Assembly (NCBI GenBank): GCA_012934845.2
Contig: WNNJ02001120.1
Span: 1-64,000, forward strand
Length of the DNA: 64,000 bases
Direction of reading: 5' to 3'
From: Pomphorhynchus laevis
Taxonomy: Eukaryota; Acanthocephala; Palaeacanthocephala; Echinorhynchida; Pomphorhynchidae
A model generated the notes under the pieces. The model was not told the origin of the DNA. It ran no database searches and worked only from the letters and a program-made list of their open reading frames with translations. The translations under genes were made by a program, and so were the position numbers. This document shows positions 34,701 to 40,970 of the stretch, one piece after another; positions within the stretch are counted from its first letter, which is position 1, and each line of letters starts with the position of its first letter.

Positions 34701-36606
34701 CTACTGTAAAGACACATGCCTCAGTGGATCTCTACCGTATTTTCGTTTATTGTCCAATCTGATGTTAGAGTCATCAGAGGGATCTGAGATAGCCTATATA
34801 AGAACTATCCCTACGACTAATGCAAGCCGGCCAATTATTTAGCTGTTGATCGACTAATGTTGAACAGACGTTGCCTGGGTAGCTCCACGAAGTGGCTAAT
34901 TGGCAATAGATGCCAGCTTAATACTTAATCGACTAGCACATAGTGGCCCAGATATCAACTTTAATTGGAGAAATGCCTTTCCTTATGTGGAAAATTTCAA
35001 TTATTTTGGGGGTATTGTTCTCGACGGACGGCAGGAATATCAGGGAGATTGAGAAGCGGATATGTTTAGATAAAGCAGCAATACGTTCTATGTACAGGTC
35101 TGTCGTGGTGAATCGAAAGTTGAGCCTATGGGCCAAGTTTTCGAATAACCGCGCAATCTTCGTTTCCATTTTAACCTATGGTCATGAGCTTTGGGTTATG
35201 ATCGAAAGAATAAGATCTCGTTTACATGCGACCGAAATGAGGTTCCTTCGCGGTGTGGCCGATCTTTGCCTTATATAAGGTTAAAAATTCGGGCATCCGG
35301 GATAGACTCGGAGTAAAGTCGTTGCTTCTACACATCGAAGAAAGCCTGTCGAGGTGGCTAGGACACATTGTGAGGGTGTCTAGGGCTCGCCTTCCTCGGA
35401 GAGTTTTCCAGACCAAACTCTCTGGAAAGATACCTCGAATTAGACCTCGATACTTGTGGAGAGATCAAATCTCGAAACTAGCTGAAGACCGCCTTGGGCT
35501 ATCTGAAAGAGAACTCTGGTCTGTCGCTCAGGATCGCGATGTATGGAGTAATTTTGTTCATACACTGCCTCCACGACCCGATACCTGGACCATTGGTTGA
35601 CAAGAAAAATATTGTGGTACTTTTAATTTATTGTTTAAGAAATTGTTGTTAGAAATTTTTGTTGATTAATCTTTGAAAATTAATCTATGTAAATTTAATA
35701 AATATTTTTATCAAATTTTGAGTTAATTCTTTAAAAATGAAAAATACTTAACTTGGATATAATTATAAATATGATTATAAATTCCGATGTTTAATCTATA
35801 AGGGCAGATTAACACGATTTCTATCACGTTATTGTTCCAATTCTGTTAAAATATTTTGTCACCAATTTTATTAAAAACCGCAGTTTTAAAAAACCTGTTA
35901 TTTAAAATCACACTTTGAACTACAAAATGTAAGTCACACATTTTTGGGCGTTACACTTGCAAGGTCAATTAAAATTTTACTTGTTCTAATCATTAGTCGG
36001 CCGCTACATGCTTTAAGTCACTGATCTTCTAAGCAAATAGTAAACGCTAGCATCAAACAATTAATGTATTTGATAAGCGATACTCTGTTTAAAATCCTAG
36101 AAAGCGCAATCAGAGAAATTCAGAGCTGAGGAACATCGTCGTATTGAAATTCAGAGACAATTACGTCTGTACGAAGAAGAGCAATCACGACAGGAGCGTA
36201 AAAAGGTGTGAACTAATTTTTGTTCTTCGTTATTTTTTACTTTAATAACAGAAGCTTAATAATATCATGAGCGCACATCGAAGTCAAACAATTTTAACCC
36301 CAGACAAGTCGAAAATGCTAAAAGAAGAGAATGAAAGCATGAGTATATTGTTAAATAGGTTTGTTTTTAATCATTTGATTATATCACATGTTTGAAATAA
36401 CACCCTTATTTTTTAGTGATCTGATTTCAAGTAAAACATCCGAAGTGGTAAAGTCGTATTTGTCAAGAGCATGCACCTATACCGATGAAAAGGACAATAG
36501 AAACGGCCATAAAGATATAACCTGCAATGATTTTAAGACGAACTTATCTGATGAAGTGGTAGTAATGGTGGATACCAGCCCCAACGGCTGCATTACGAAT
36601 GGGTAA
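4627..36606 (+). CDS. MAP7/ensconsin-like microtubule-associated protein gene (multi-exon)
   Basis: I reconstruct one host gene from exons 4627-4766, 16252-16420, 16465-16609, 16665-16747, 17859-about 17925, 18019-about 18276, 19801-19838, 21204-21413, 31718-31956, 32004-32263, 34083-34263, 36101-36205, 36252-36358 and 36418-36606. All have AG before them and nearly all GT after. The recognisable part is the E/K/R-rich helix of 32.2-36.3 kb ending in RQERKKKLNNIMSAHRSQT. It closely resembles the end of the MAP7 domain (ERKKRLEEIMKRTR in vertebrate MAP7), which recruits kinesin-1. The exon at 16465 (RHDLRRAAVLERKRKQEEEL) resembles the N-terminal microtubule-binding coiled coil. Phases agree across 4627-16747 and 19801-36606. 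The joins around 16747-18019 do not agree, so an exon or boundary is missed there. Family assignment is by memory of the motif. Confidence 0.7.
4767..5600 (+). other. Start of 11.5-kb intron, AT-rich
   Basis: Non-coding, low-complexity DNA. At about 5424-5510 a unit of roughly 35 bp containing AAATCTTACTGC is repeated three times. A short inverted pair (CCACATCTTA and its partner) lies near 5348-5370. Nothing else is supported. Confidence 0.5.
5601..6500 (+). mobile_element. Penelope-like element, family A, degenerate copy
   Basis: The frame at 5601-5792 and the pieces after it match the RT region of the PLE at 28.0-29.4 kb: AYLTKI-SSKYKYMDKIELIE, then GVPMGGNSSPIIADL, then RYIDDICVFN-like sequence, then KAGIFKFTRNIFLHEHS. 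The tail follows at 6250-6500, with the CAAATTTCATCAGAGG block and a terminus near 6478. The copy is 5'-truncated and broken in several places. It looks older than the copy at 28 kb. Confidence 0.8.
6501..6899. other. Intronic DNA ending in AT-only palindromic tract
   Basis: A stretch of ordinary complexity (6530-6690) is followed at about 6710-6870 by a tract built almost only from TTTAATATTAA-type words. It can fold on itself in many ways. No coding signal is visible. Confidence 0.4.
6900..7628 (+). repeat. 165-bp tandem satellite, about 4.4 copies
   Basis: The marker GATGACCTGCTCTTGAGATC starts at 7081, 7246, 7411 and 7576, an exact period of 165 bp. The last three units are almost identical, differing for example in TCGTTCGCG against TCGTCCGCG. 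The first unit (about 6900-7080) is clearly diverged. The array ends abruptly in AT-rich DNA at about 7629. This pattern fits recent local amplification from an older edge unit. I see no ORF and no complete ribozyme core in the unit. Confidence 0.9.
7629..8599. other. Intronic non-coding DNA
   Basis: AT-rich to about 7850, then sequence of ordinary complexity without a long open frame. The part near 8400-8600 may belong to the minus-strand LINE that becomes recognisable from about 8600, but I see no motif to prove it. Confidence 0.35.
8600..10200 (-). mobile_element. APE-type LINE fragment (Gag knuckles plus endonuclease), minus strand
   Basis: The minus-strand frame at 9228-9614 encodes a Gag-like C-terminal part. 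Its cysteine/histidine knuckles include CGVCGSSEKHSGKC and CCMNCNGDHPAWSRKC, as in ORF1 of I/R1/Jockey-group LINEs. Further along the same strand (about 8890-9000) is an endonuclease piece, SDFNDITGRWINASICRARN. It closely matches LGDFNDRTSRWINRALHRAR in the plus-strand copy at 11.9 kb, so both copies are one family. Sequence from 9640 to about 10200 may be the N-terminal Gag part, but this is weak. The copy is truncated before the RT. Confidence 0.75.
10230..13445 (+). mobile_element. APE-type LINE (I/R1/Jockey group), degenerate, plus strand
   Basis: Order of parts: Gag-like frames (10234-10599, 10556-10984 and 10954-11304, the last containing KKPVSFSEAVALPS); the ORF2 start near 11500 with the APE motif LNILQWNSGGAS then DADVIVLQETR; the endonuclease block LGDFNDRTSRWINRALHRAR at about 11920; the RT with FHGFVKGRSVHSAV, VYLDFSAAFDRI, GVPQGSPLSPILYLA and LVLYADDTTALFTG; and the thumb region to about 13440. 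Repeated frame breaks make it a dead copy. A T-free tail is not obvious. It lies head-to-head with its minus-strand relative. Confidence 0.85.
13446..15261. other. Intronic AT-rich DNA
   Basis: Nothing coding is visible. Near 13620-13680 there are short hairpins (ATCCCTCC with GGAGGGAT; GCTTTGC with GTAAAGC) that may belong to the LINE 3' end. The rest is low-complexity A/T DNA, apart from the palindrome at 15041-15072. Confidence 0.45.
15041..15072. repeat. Perfect 32-nt palindrome
   Basis: TATCACGAGGAATTA is followed by GG and its exact reverse complement, giving a 15-bp stem with a 2-nt centre. Part of the arm (TATCACGAG) occurs a third time at about 15083. The function is unknown; it may be a remnant of a small inverted-repeat element. 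Confidence 0.8.
15262..15454. mobile_element. MITE-like foldback element (about 193 bp) with possible TA duplication
   Basis: The ends TATAGACATGAT and ATCATGTCTATA are inverted. The arms continue imperfectly inward for about 80 bp on each side: TTTCTTTATTATTGCAA with TTGCAATAATAAAGATAA, then AACACACAGTGTC with GACACTGTGTGTT. The outermost TA on both sides could be a target duplication, as in Tc1/mariner-type MITEs. No coding capacity is present. The family assignment is an inference. Confidence 0.65.
15455..16251 (+). other. End of first intron, with one exon-like segment
   Basis: Mostly AT-rich. A TTTTCTGTTGCAG|AAGTC...AAAG|GTAATG segment at 15996-16031 looks like a 36-nt exon. Including it after the 4627-4766 exon would create a stop at the join (T+AA), so I leave it out of the main model. 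It could be a non-productive alternative exon. Confidence 0.35.
16252..16747 (+). CDS. MAP7-like gene, N-terminal exons (three)
   Basis: Exons 16252-16420, 16465-16609 and 16665-16747 are separated by introns of only 44 and 55 nt and join in frame. They encode FLSNQLEKKEETEEEIQDKS..., then a linker (KPSSGNRRTNKGSERTN), then the charged helix SRHDLRRAAVLERKRKQEEE continuing as AKLESMKIEQQRKYERVANA. This resembles the N-terminal coiled coil by which MAP7 proteins bind the microtubule lattice. The last exon probably ends at ...GCATTAAA|GTTAGC, a weak donor whose phase does not fit the exon at 17859. The short introns contrast with the 11.5-kb intron before them. Confidence 0.65.
16748..17858 (+). 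other. Intron; possible hAT-like terminal motif
   Basis: AT-rich intron. At 17345-17545 is an island of different composition, with GGGAACCGCAG at one side and CTGGGGAACCCTG at the other. CTGGGGAACCCTG resembles hAT transposon ends (CAGGGTTCCCCAG in reverse). The left end does not form a clean inverted partner, so this is only a possible fragment. Confidence 0.35.
17859..18276 (+). CDS. MAP7-like gene, middle exons (tentative)
   Basis: After TTGTATTGTTTCAG, a short exon at 17859-about 17925 encodes IFLKMAAARSRNIEDKFSFF. After TTTGTTAG, a second at 18019-about 18276 encodes a serine-rich stretch with SGSAGSSLNDDITRDF and KSHSDDETASSSVYRCSSR. That is typical of the disordered linker of MAP7 proteins. 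Exact donors are uncertain: CTCTC|GTTTAG at 18276 gives the phase needed by the next exon but is a poor donor, while TTG|GTATCA at 18263 looks better but is out of phase. Treat the boundaries as approximate. Confidence 0.45.
18277..21203 (+). other. Intron sequence with one 38-nt exon inside
   Basis: AT-rich DNA. Besides the small exon at 19801-19838 it contains a lone hammerhead-core-like hairpin at 18891-18918 (minus strand). A repeated phrase (TATTATAGTAA, then CATTTTATAATTCATGT) is at about 18963 and 19485. No other coding signal is supported. Confidence 0.45.
19801..19838 (+). CDS. MAP7-like gene, 38-nt microexon
   Basis: TTTTTTAATATTTAG precedes it and a near-consensus donor, CAAA|GTAAGTAT, follows. 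With two incoming bases it reads NYQCANNQPSKQ and leaves one base that joins the 21204 exon as AAT (N). The other two incoming phases either stop or break the next join. Splice-site strength and phase support it; there is no homology evidence for so short a piece. Confidence 0.5.
21204..21413 (+). CDS. MAP7-like gene, exon of the variable region
   Basis: AATTGTAAATTCACAG precedes the exon and TACAG|GTAGCC ends it. It encodes about 70 residues (TADKPEIPKFYNYMTSTAAT..., then LSTHREQHYSHRSCCPRFNG...). The phase fits exactly with the exon at 31718 (G+AA) across a 10.3-kb intron. No known domain is visible; it is probably part of the unstructured middle of the protein. Confidence 0.6.
21414..24144 (+). 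other. Left part of the 10.3-kb intron, AT-rich
   Basis: Non-coding A/T DNA. A degenerate hammerhead-core-like hairpin lies at 22468-22492 (minus). A clean hairpin (TGACATATG, 5-nt loop, CATATGTCA) lies at about 23797-23820. A short stretch of ordinary complexity at 23830-23960 has no open frame and may be the 3' UTR of the minus-strand element that follows. Confidence 0.45.
24145..27192 (-). mobile_element. RT-CCHC-restriction-like endonuclease retroelement, nearly complete
   Basis: Three minus-strand frames appear in order. 27192-27055 is a small cysteine-rich piece (CCTCNGHVAKCKRCRCSKFK, then CVNC). 27023-25377 is the RT, with YEEVVKWRLNSCVLPR, GAAGPSGVDAQTWKQM, RPIGIGEVYYRIMARV, LLIDSDNAFNRVNRKL, EGFTQGDPLSMVAFAA and the catalytic WYADD. 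25242-24145 carries a second domain, LPTSRGGMGITDPS, a CxC..H..C finger (CVCGEDNSVTHTLSC) and a PD-(D/E)XK-like nuclease (ARLDLACTG, then FFDVSIFN and ENRKRAKYVERV). This RT + CCHC + RLE layout is that of R2/NeSL-type non-LTR elements. The sequence resembles a large RT family common in cnidarian, mollusc and fish genomes whose clade name I cannot give. It lies antisense in the MAP7-like intron and has few frame breaks, so it is fairly young. Confidence 0.85.
27193..27414 (-). other. 5' flank of the RT-endonuclease element
   Basis: The first part, up to about 27245, has the GC content of the element and may be its 5' end (AAGAAGAGAAAAAGAATAAG on the minus strand just before the ATG). Beyond that it is A/T-only DNA. 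Confidence 0.3.
27415..27900 (-). mobile_element. Penelope-like element tail (family A), inverted
   Basis: Read on the minus strand this is a PLE-A tail. It has TGGCC...GGCC, then CCTGATAGCATAGCAG, the TAATGACCTTTAATCC block, and the terminus TACGTAGACTCAGTTAGTTG at about 27650-27632. A further tail piece (GTCTGTTATTTATTAGTAAA reading) lies at 27415-27475. It sits head-to-head with the intact-looking copy to its right. Confidence 0.65.
27901..29730 (+). mobile_element. Penelope-like element, family A, best-preserved copy
   Basis: RT-type frames cover 28023-29404. The blocks are PRFVCNDFKCTLKPLSVYMN; NTYDFCTFYTNLDLVDIKD; GVLMGGNSSPIIADLFLSFI; the catalytic RYIDDICVFN at about 28928; YLDMNIKLTLTKTTINLYRK; and KFTRNIFLHEHSCIP. 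The IDD box and the SPIIADLFLSF-E block fit Penelope-like RTs. No GIY-YIG domain follows the frame; it ends FYGYIINK at 29404 and the structured tail begins at once (29405-29730). The copy is broken in only a few places. A perfect 15-bp hairpin sits at its 5' edge (28017-28049). Confidence 0.85.
29731..30041 (+). mobile_element. PLE-A C-terminal fragment and joined sequence
   Basis: The stretch 29740-29815 repeats the C-terminal RT end of the copy before it (CATACTATAAAAATACCATC against the 29290 region). After about 29820 comes unrelated sequence with an ACCGCTTTTCCCCGGAAAAG hairpin (about 29853-29873) and AAAGAAAATATA palindromes. This is a nested or rearranged insertion. Confidence 0.5.
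30042..30410 (-). mobile_element. PLE-A N-terminal RT fragment, inverted
   Basis: The minus-strand frame at 30042-30293 (MDKKRIKIESDNKTIPIFYW, then FKCTLKPLSVYMNKILKVIK) is closely similar to the region before and around the first RT block of the 28-kb copy. Similarity continues to about 30410 (LETIITGHCTI reading). Only this part of the element is present. Confidence 0.75.
30411..30870 (+). mobile_element. PLE-A tail copy
   Basis: It starts abruptly in TCCAGTTGATGATCTCTAAT and runs through the CAATTTTTTTATTTTAACTT block to the terminus TACGTAGACTCAGTTAGCTG at about 30632-30652. The remaining sequence up to 30870 is AT-rich without identifiable content. Confidence 0.6.
30871..31215 (+). mobile_element. 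PLE-A tail copy, 5'-truncated, with intact structured block
   Basis: This copy begins at ACATCATTAGCATGTATTTG and holds the cleanest version of the structured block: GGCCCC (30898) pairs with GGGGCC (30929), and CTGCTATG (30905) pairs with CATAGCAG (30947). It ends at TACGTAGACTCAGTTAGCTG (about 31191). The RT frame is absent. Confidence 0.7.
31216..31717 (+). other. Right end of the 10.3-kb intron
   Basis: AT-rich intron DNA ending in the acceptor TTCTTATGTGTAG. I see nothing else in it. Confidence 0.5.
31718..32263 (+). CDS. MAP7-like gene, two exons entering the MAP7 domain
   Basis: Exons 31718-31956 and 32004-32263 are separated by a 47-nt intron (GTTTAT...TTTTTAG) and join in phase 0. 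The first encodes a basic linker (STKGSIRGQQHLPQRIQQVI..., then LYAPKYRKLTNDIEGKDSGH). The second starts as a lysine-rich linker and ends with the helix KLEKEIEYKRKLEEIRRVAR followed by EKQDEER, the start of the MAP7 domain. The donor is GAAAG|GTACAT, leaving AG for the exon at 34083. Confidence 0.7.
32264..34082 (+). other. Intron with diverged duplications
   Basis: AT-rich. A roughly 125-bp segment containing GCTATCAAAA and GTATAAATGTAGAAAAATAT occurs at about 33220-33345 and again, diverged, at 33575-33700. A short tandem duplication containing CATTCTTCGTCACAT lies at about 32515-32590. No coding signal is visible. Confidence 0.5.
34083..34263 (+). CDS. MAP7-like gene, central exon of the MAP7 domain
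   Basis: The acceptor is TTTTATATCTAG and the donor GAACAG|GTAATT. The 60-residue product is one long charged helix: RLKIENERKEREEKEIQAEL, then VIRLQQESKRLENERL, then KLREEMENQLKLQEEEEREQ. MAP7 domains consist of just such a glutamate/arginine-rich coiled coil. It is in phase with both neighbours. Confidence 0.75.
34264..34899 (+). other. Intron; possible 5' part of the LINE fragment that follows
   Basis: A/T-only to about 34480. After that the composition becomes ordinary, which suggests that LINE-derived sequence begins there, although I can assign no motif before about 34940. Confidence 0.4.
34900..35610 (+). mobile_element. LINE 3' end fragment with RTE/L1-like RT tail
   Basis: The frames at 34943-35278 and 35253-35600 show the region after the RT palm: STDGRNIREIEKRI, a YGHELWVMIERIRSRLHATE block followed by MRFLRGVADL, then SGIRDRLGVKSLLLHIEESL, RWLGHIVRVSRARLPRRVFQ, IRPRYLWRDQISKLAEDRLG and a closing LPPRPDTW. 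This C-terminal pattern (IRWFGHVxRM...PRGRPRxRW) is familiar from RTE-like and some L1-like LINEs. Only the 3' part is present, with at least one frame break. It is inserted sense-wise in a MAP7-like intron. Confidence 0.8.
35611..36100 (+). other. End of intron
   Basis: AT-rich sequence up to the acceptor TTTAAAATCCTAG. No other feature is seen. Confidence 0.45.
36101..36606 (+). CDS. MAP7-like gene, last three exons
   Basis: Exons 36101-36205, 36252-36358 and 36418-36606 are separated by introns of 46 and 59 nt, all in phase. They encode the end of the MAP7 helix (KAQSEKFRAEEHRRIEIQRQ, then RQERKKKLNNIMSAHRSQT, the most diagnostic part). A short serine-rich tail ends TSPNGCITNG. The stop TAA is at 36604. 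The sequence AATGG|GTAAAT at the stop also looks like a donor, so a longer isoform cannot be excluded. The tail after the MAP7 domain is short compared with vertebrate MAP7. Confidence 0.7.
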
Positions 36607-38862
36607 ATGCATTTTCTATACAAAACTTTTATCTTTAAATTTTTAGAAGGACAGGACATAGGAAAAATGCCTTGTATATTATTTTATTACAGAGCAAATT
36701 AATTTTAGTTTATTAATTTTGAATTTAAAAACGAGATTTTATCTTATACAAGGAAACTAACTAATGGAATTCCACAAAGATTAATAAATAAAAAATTAAT
36801 TAAAATTTAAAACAATATACTGGGGTATATATTGTGTACCCCAGTAAATATTGTATCTTGTACTCAAAATATACATATTCTAAATTATATGAACGAAGTA
36901 ATATATAAATATTATATTATGTAATATAATATTATAATATTATAATATAATATCATAATATAATATTATATTATATTATGTTATAATATATAATATATAA
37001 TATTATGATATAATATTATAATATTATATATAATATATAATATTATGTTTGCAACCTCAACACGTGTGAAATGAACTTAAATACTTAAATTTTAAATTTT
37101 TTCGATTCAAGAATAAAATAATTATTTACTACCGCAGATAATTATAGCGCCATTTAATTATTAATTAATTGTTTATTAATAATTGATAAGGCCACCATCG
37201 CCAAGTACGACAAAACAGAGGTGCGAAGTGAAATTAACTAAAATAATTAAATTTTATATTTTTCACATTTTAAAGAAGTCAGTAATTATTTACTGATTTA
37301 CCGTAAATATTTATAGCATCATATAATAATTAATTAATAACTAATTAATAATTGATTAATCAGTAATCAATAATTGATTAATTATTAATTAATATTGCCG
37401 CTATCTCCAAGTTCGAGAAAACAAATTATTTTTATTTGTCTCGTACCATATTTATAAAATATTAAAAAATTGTAATTCTTATTTATCCCGTATTATAATA
37501 AAAAATGCAGTCTTATTTAAATACAGTCTTATTATAATTATTTTTGTTAATATTACGTAATATAATATACTTATGCCCATTGTATAAGTCGAGTAATCAC
37601 TGATCTAAAATTATATCAATAAATTAACAATATATATTTTGTTTCTTGTTGATAATAAAATATTTTATAATATTCGCTTGGCTAAAAATAATCATTAAAT
37701 GTTTTTCTCATTGATTCTCGTTAATCATCAATTGTTTTTCTCATTGATTATTGTTTTAACCAAAGAAGAAGCTTTCAATTTATCAATACCAGTTTTCGCT
37801 ATAGTTAGCACAAGTCACGTGTAATACGTTCAGTATAGAATACAATTTGGATAATATTTAATAATTACATGTTTGATCTAAACAAATTCATCTCTAAATT
37901 TGCACATTGCGTTTAATGTCAAAATGTTTTGCATATATCTATGAACGATATACATTATTGCCTATTTACTTGATTCGTTAACTAAATATATATTTAGTAT
38001 ATATAGTTATCCAAATGAATAAATACAATGAAATCTGATTTCGACAGGCAAAATATGTTAATCCCTAAAACATTCTTTTTGATATATACTATATTTTTCC
38101 TATACACCGTTATTATTTAATTGACTGGTGTTACTGAATTGGCATTTTGACCGATATCACAATTATTTAATTCAATCTTAAAATATTTTAATAATTTTCT
38201 TAAATTTGAATATTTTATCTATTTATCTACGTATTATTTATTAAATATTATATATTGGTTCCAAACATTCCATATTACTGGACAATGATGAAGTCTGGTC
38301 GAATGTTGTTATTATAGTTGAGTATTTCAAACATTTCAAATATTATTAATACATAATTAATATTTTTATGTCATTTAAATGGAATAGTTTGTACGTATTC
38401 AAAAATATTTAACGAATTGGATTTTTTAAATATTTTATTTATTATCATTAATTAAAATTCACTTTTTATTCGTACCAGACTGTGATATTAATAGACTGGC
38501 ATGTAGCATAGTTTTATTTAATGCAATGACATTAAATAGAAAGCAATTTAAGCTTTAAAATATTATAAACTATCTGATTTATCATTAGACATTTACTTGT
38601 CCTGTCAAGGTAAATCCAATCAACACAACTTTTAATTTGTAGTTGACAGCTATCTTTAAAGATATCTTTTACTAAATAATCTAATTCTAATAAATCAAAT
38701 TTTAAAGATATTAATGATATTATTTAATTAATTTTAAATTGTATCAAATTGTAATTAGTGCTTGAGTTTAAAATTGATAATTAACTAAATAAAAATGACA
38801 GCATAACAGCCAAACACACCTTGATAACTTACTACAAACTAAGTTTTAAATAGTTAAATAAT
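36607..38862. other. Intergenic AT-rich DNA
   Basis: 3' flank of the MAP7-like gene. It holds a TATAATAT-only palindromic tract (about 36900-37050). Two diverged copies of a block, ending in GCCACCATCGCCAAGTACGA (about 37190) and GCCGCTATCTCCAAGTTCGA (about 37397), lie about 205 bp apart. No gene is visible. Confidence 0.45.
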
Positions 38863-38960
38863 AATCCATTATCGATAACGAATTATTGGAGCTAGATCAA
38901 AGAAAAGAGGAAATTATTTTGATATTTCGCTAATATCTATTAGCATCTTCAGAAAATTAC
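38863..38960 (-). mobile_element. Single arm with hammerhead-core-like hairpin
   Basis: Read on the minus strand: CTGAAGA, a GCTAA/TTAGC stem and GAAA (core 38952-38925). The arm then continues as ATCAAAATAATTTCC to a conserved end, ...GATCTAGCTCCAATAATTCG. The same end occurs in all family members at 39.0-45.7 kb. The opposite arm is missing. Confidence 0.6.
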
Positions 38961-39067
38961 AATCATTGTAATTACATTATTTTATTACTTAAAACAGGTG
39001 GATGTGGTGTTTATATTATTCTGAAATCTTTTGAATTAAGATATTTAATTGTAAATAGTTGATTATC

Positions 39068-39232
39068 ATTCATTATTGATAAAGAATTATTGAAGTTGGA
39101 TAAAAAAGAGAATTTTATTTGATATTTCTCAAACCTTTGTTAGCATATTTAGCAAATTTTCTGAAGATGCTAATATAGAGGTTAGCGAAATATCAATTAA
39201 ACCCCCTTTTGATCCAATTCCAATAATTCTTA
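39068..39232. mobile_element. Foldback element with hammerhead-core-like arms
   Basis: About 165 bp made of two inverted arms. The outer ends AAGAATTATTG...GTTGGAT and ATCCAATTC...CAATAATTCTT are inverted. The right arm has the core CTGAAGA, then the stem TGCTAA/TTAGC, then GAAA (39161-39190, plus). The left arm is more decayed. No coding capacity is present. Confidence 0.65.
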
Positions 39233-40052
39233 TAAATTCAATGTTTAAACAATGCATAATGTTCTATCATAATATTTCCAAAACTGAAATAGTATATTCT
39301 ATGTCTTCTTTTAAACCACATTTAAACAATAAAATTCTATTTCATTTTTTATACAACAAATAATTTACATAAGATTTTAAATTAAACCCAAAAACAAAGT
39401 CAAATTCATTCAAAAAATTAAAATTATTCAAAATTTGTTATTTCTACATTATAAAACTTTACATTTTTTAATTAATTTATTTTTCAAATATTCATCATTA
39501 TTAAATTCTTTTTAATTAATTCTAATTTTATATTTTCAAAAATATATTTTCAAGTATATATTTATCATTTAATAAAAATCCAAATTCAGATTGCTTATCG
39601 ACAATTAATTAGTCAATAAATTGCTCACTCGACATTTATTCATAATCTTCATTCTTTTTATCAACTCGTGTATCATTAATTTGTCGATAAATCTGATATT
39701 TATCAATTTATTATCTGCTACTTATTTTTATACCGGATTAGAAATTGGTTTTAAAATATAGTCTGGTTTTAGATTATATCAGATTAAAAATGCTTGGTAT
39801 TTCTTAAAAGAATTTTAATTATACGAAAGAATTCGACTTACTTCATTTTTACTTAATAGTTAACTCCATATAAAAGCGACATTATTTATTAAGAATTGAT
39901 TTAAAGAAGCACAAATTAATAAATTTCTTTTTTAAATTTGTTATTTCGTGTTTAGGCTGTCAATTTGGCTAGCGAAATCGTGAATATATGCTACTTATTT
40001 TTATACCGGATTAGAAATTGGTTTTAAAATATAGTCCGGTATTAGATTGATA
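39233..40052. other. Intergenic AT-rich DNA with a 57-bp direct repeat
   Basis: The segment containing CTACTTATTTTTATACCGGA and GAAATTGGTTTTAAAATATA occurs at about 39717-39776 and again at 39991-40048, about 275 bp apart and nearly identical. The second copy abuts the foldback element at 40053. No gene is visible. Confidence 0.55.
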
Positions 40053-40243
40053 GTGATCCATTATTGATAAAGAATTATTGGAGCTGAATCAAAACGGGGA
40101 AAATTTTATTTGATATTTCGCTATCCACTGTTAGCATCTTCAGAAACTTTTATGAAGATTAATTTTCTGAATTAGAAAATTAGAAATGAAAAAATAAAAT
40201 TTTTCCATTGTTTTGATCCAGCTCCAGTAATTCTTTATAATTT
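40053..40243. mobile_element. Foldback element with hammerhead-core-like arm
   Basis: The outer ends ATAAAGAATTATTGGAGCTG and CAGCTCCAGTAATTCTTTAT are inverted. The left arm carries the minus-strand core at 40143-40116 (CTGAAGA, GCTAA/TAGC stem, GAAA). The right arm lacks a clear core. Confidence 0.65.
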
Positions 40244-40970
40244 GTAATAGTGTGAGAGTTTAAAATTTGAATTTGTAAATTAAATTTAACTAAAAGTTAA
40301 AAAGTGTTATTTTTTTTGTATATTCGCAGATGTAATTCGAAAAAATCAAATATTTTCTTTTTGTGTTTTAACATTAGCTTCGATAATAAACAATCATCTG
40401 CTAAGCTAGATGAATGAGATGCACTTATTAATCAATCGAAACTTGGTTGTAATCAACGAAGGACAAAGTCCACGAAGACTTGCGTTATTAGCATGCTTTA
40501 TTTTTAAACTTATCACATTTTCATTATTTAATTTCAACACGATATTGTGAATTTTTTTCTTCTGAATAAACTATTGCTAATTAAGAATGAGCTTTTTTTG
40601 TTAATCAAAATTAAATATTTGGCCATTACATATTTCATATTGATATTTTTAAACTAAATCAGATACTGATGCCATTTACGACATACCTACATATATAGCT
40701 CTATTATTAACGTAAAGATCTGTTTCGTCATAAACTCTACATATAGAATGATGTTCAATGGCAAAGTTAAAGAACAATATACCATGCCAATTCTGCTGTG
40801 AACAAATTATGTTAATTGCCGTCAATTTTGTTAATTGCCGTCAATTTTGTAACACGGTAAGTTACCAGGTTTCAGTCATTTTTCCAAAGTTGGTCCAGCT
40901 GCTATGTTGAGTTGTTCAACCCAACATAATGTTCAACCCTACATGCTCTTGAAATTTGATTACTATTTAA
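40244..40970. other. Intergenic DNA
   Basis: AT-rich. The sequence GTTAATTGCCGTCAATTTTG is immediately repeated at about 40809-40850. A stretch near 40890-40950 contains GTTGAGTTGTTCAACCCAAC. No gene is visible. Confidence 0.4.

Noticed and set aside
36900-37050. Structured RNA in the TATAATAT tract
   Set aside because: An A/T-only palindromic tract folds by composition alone; there is no conserved loop or second copy to support a function.
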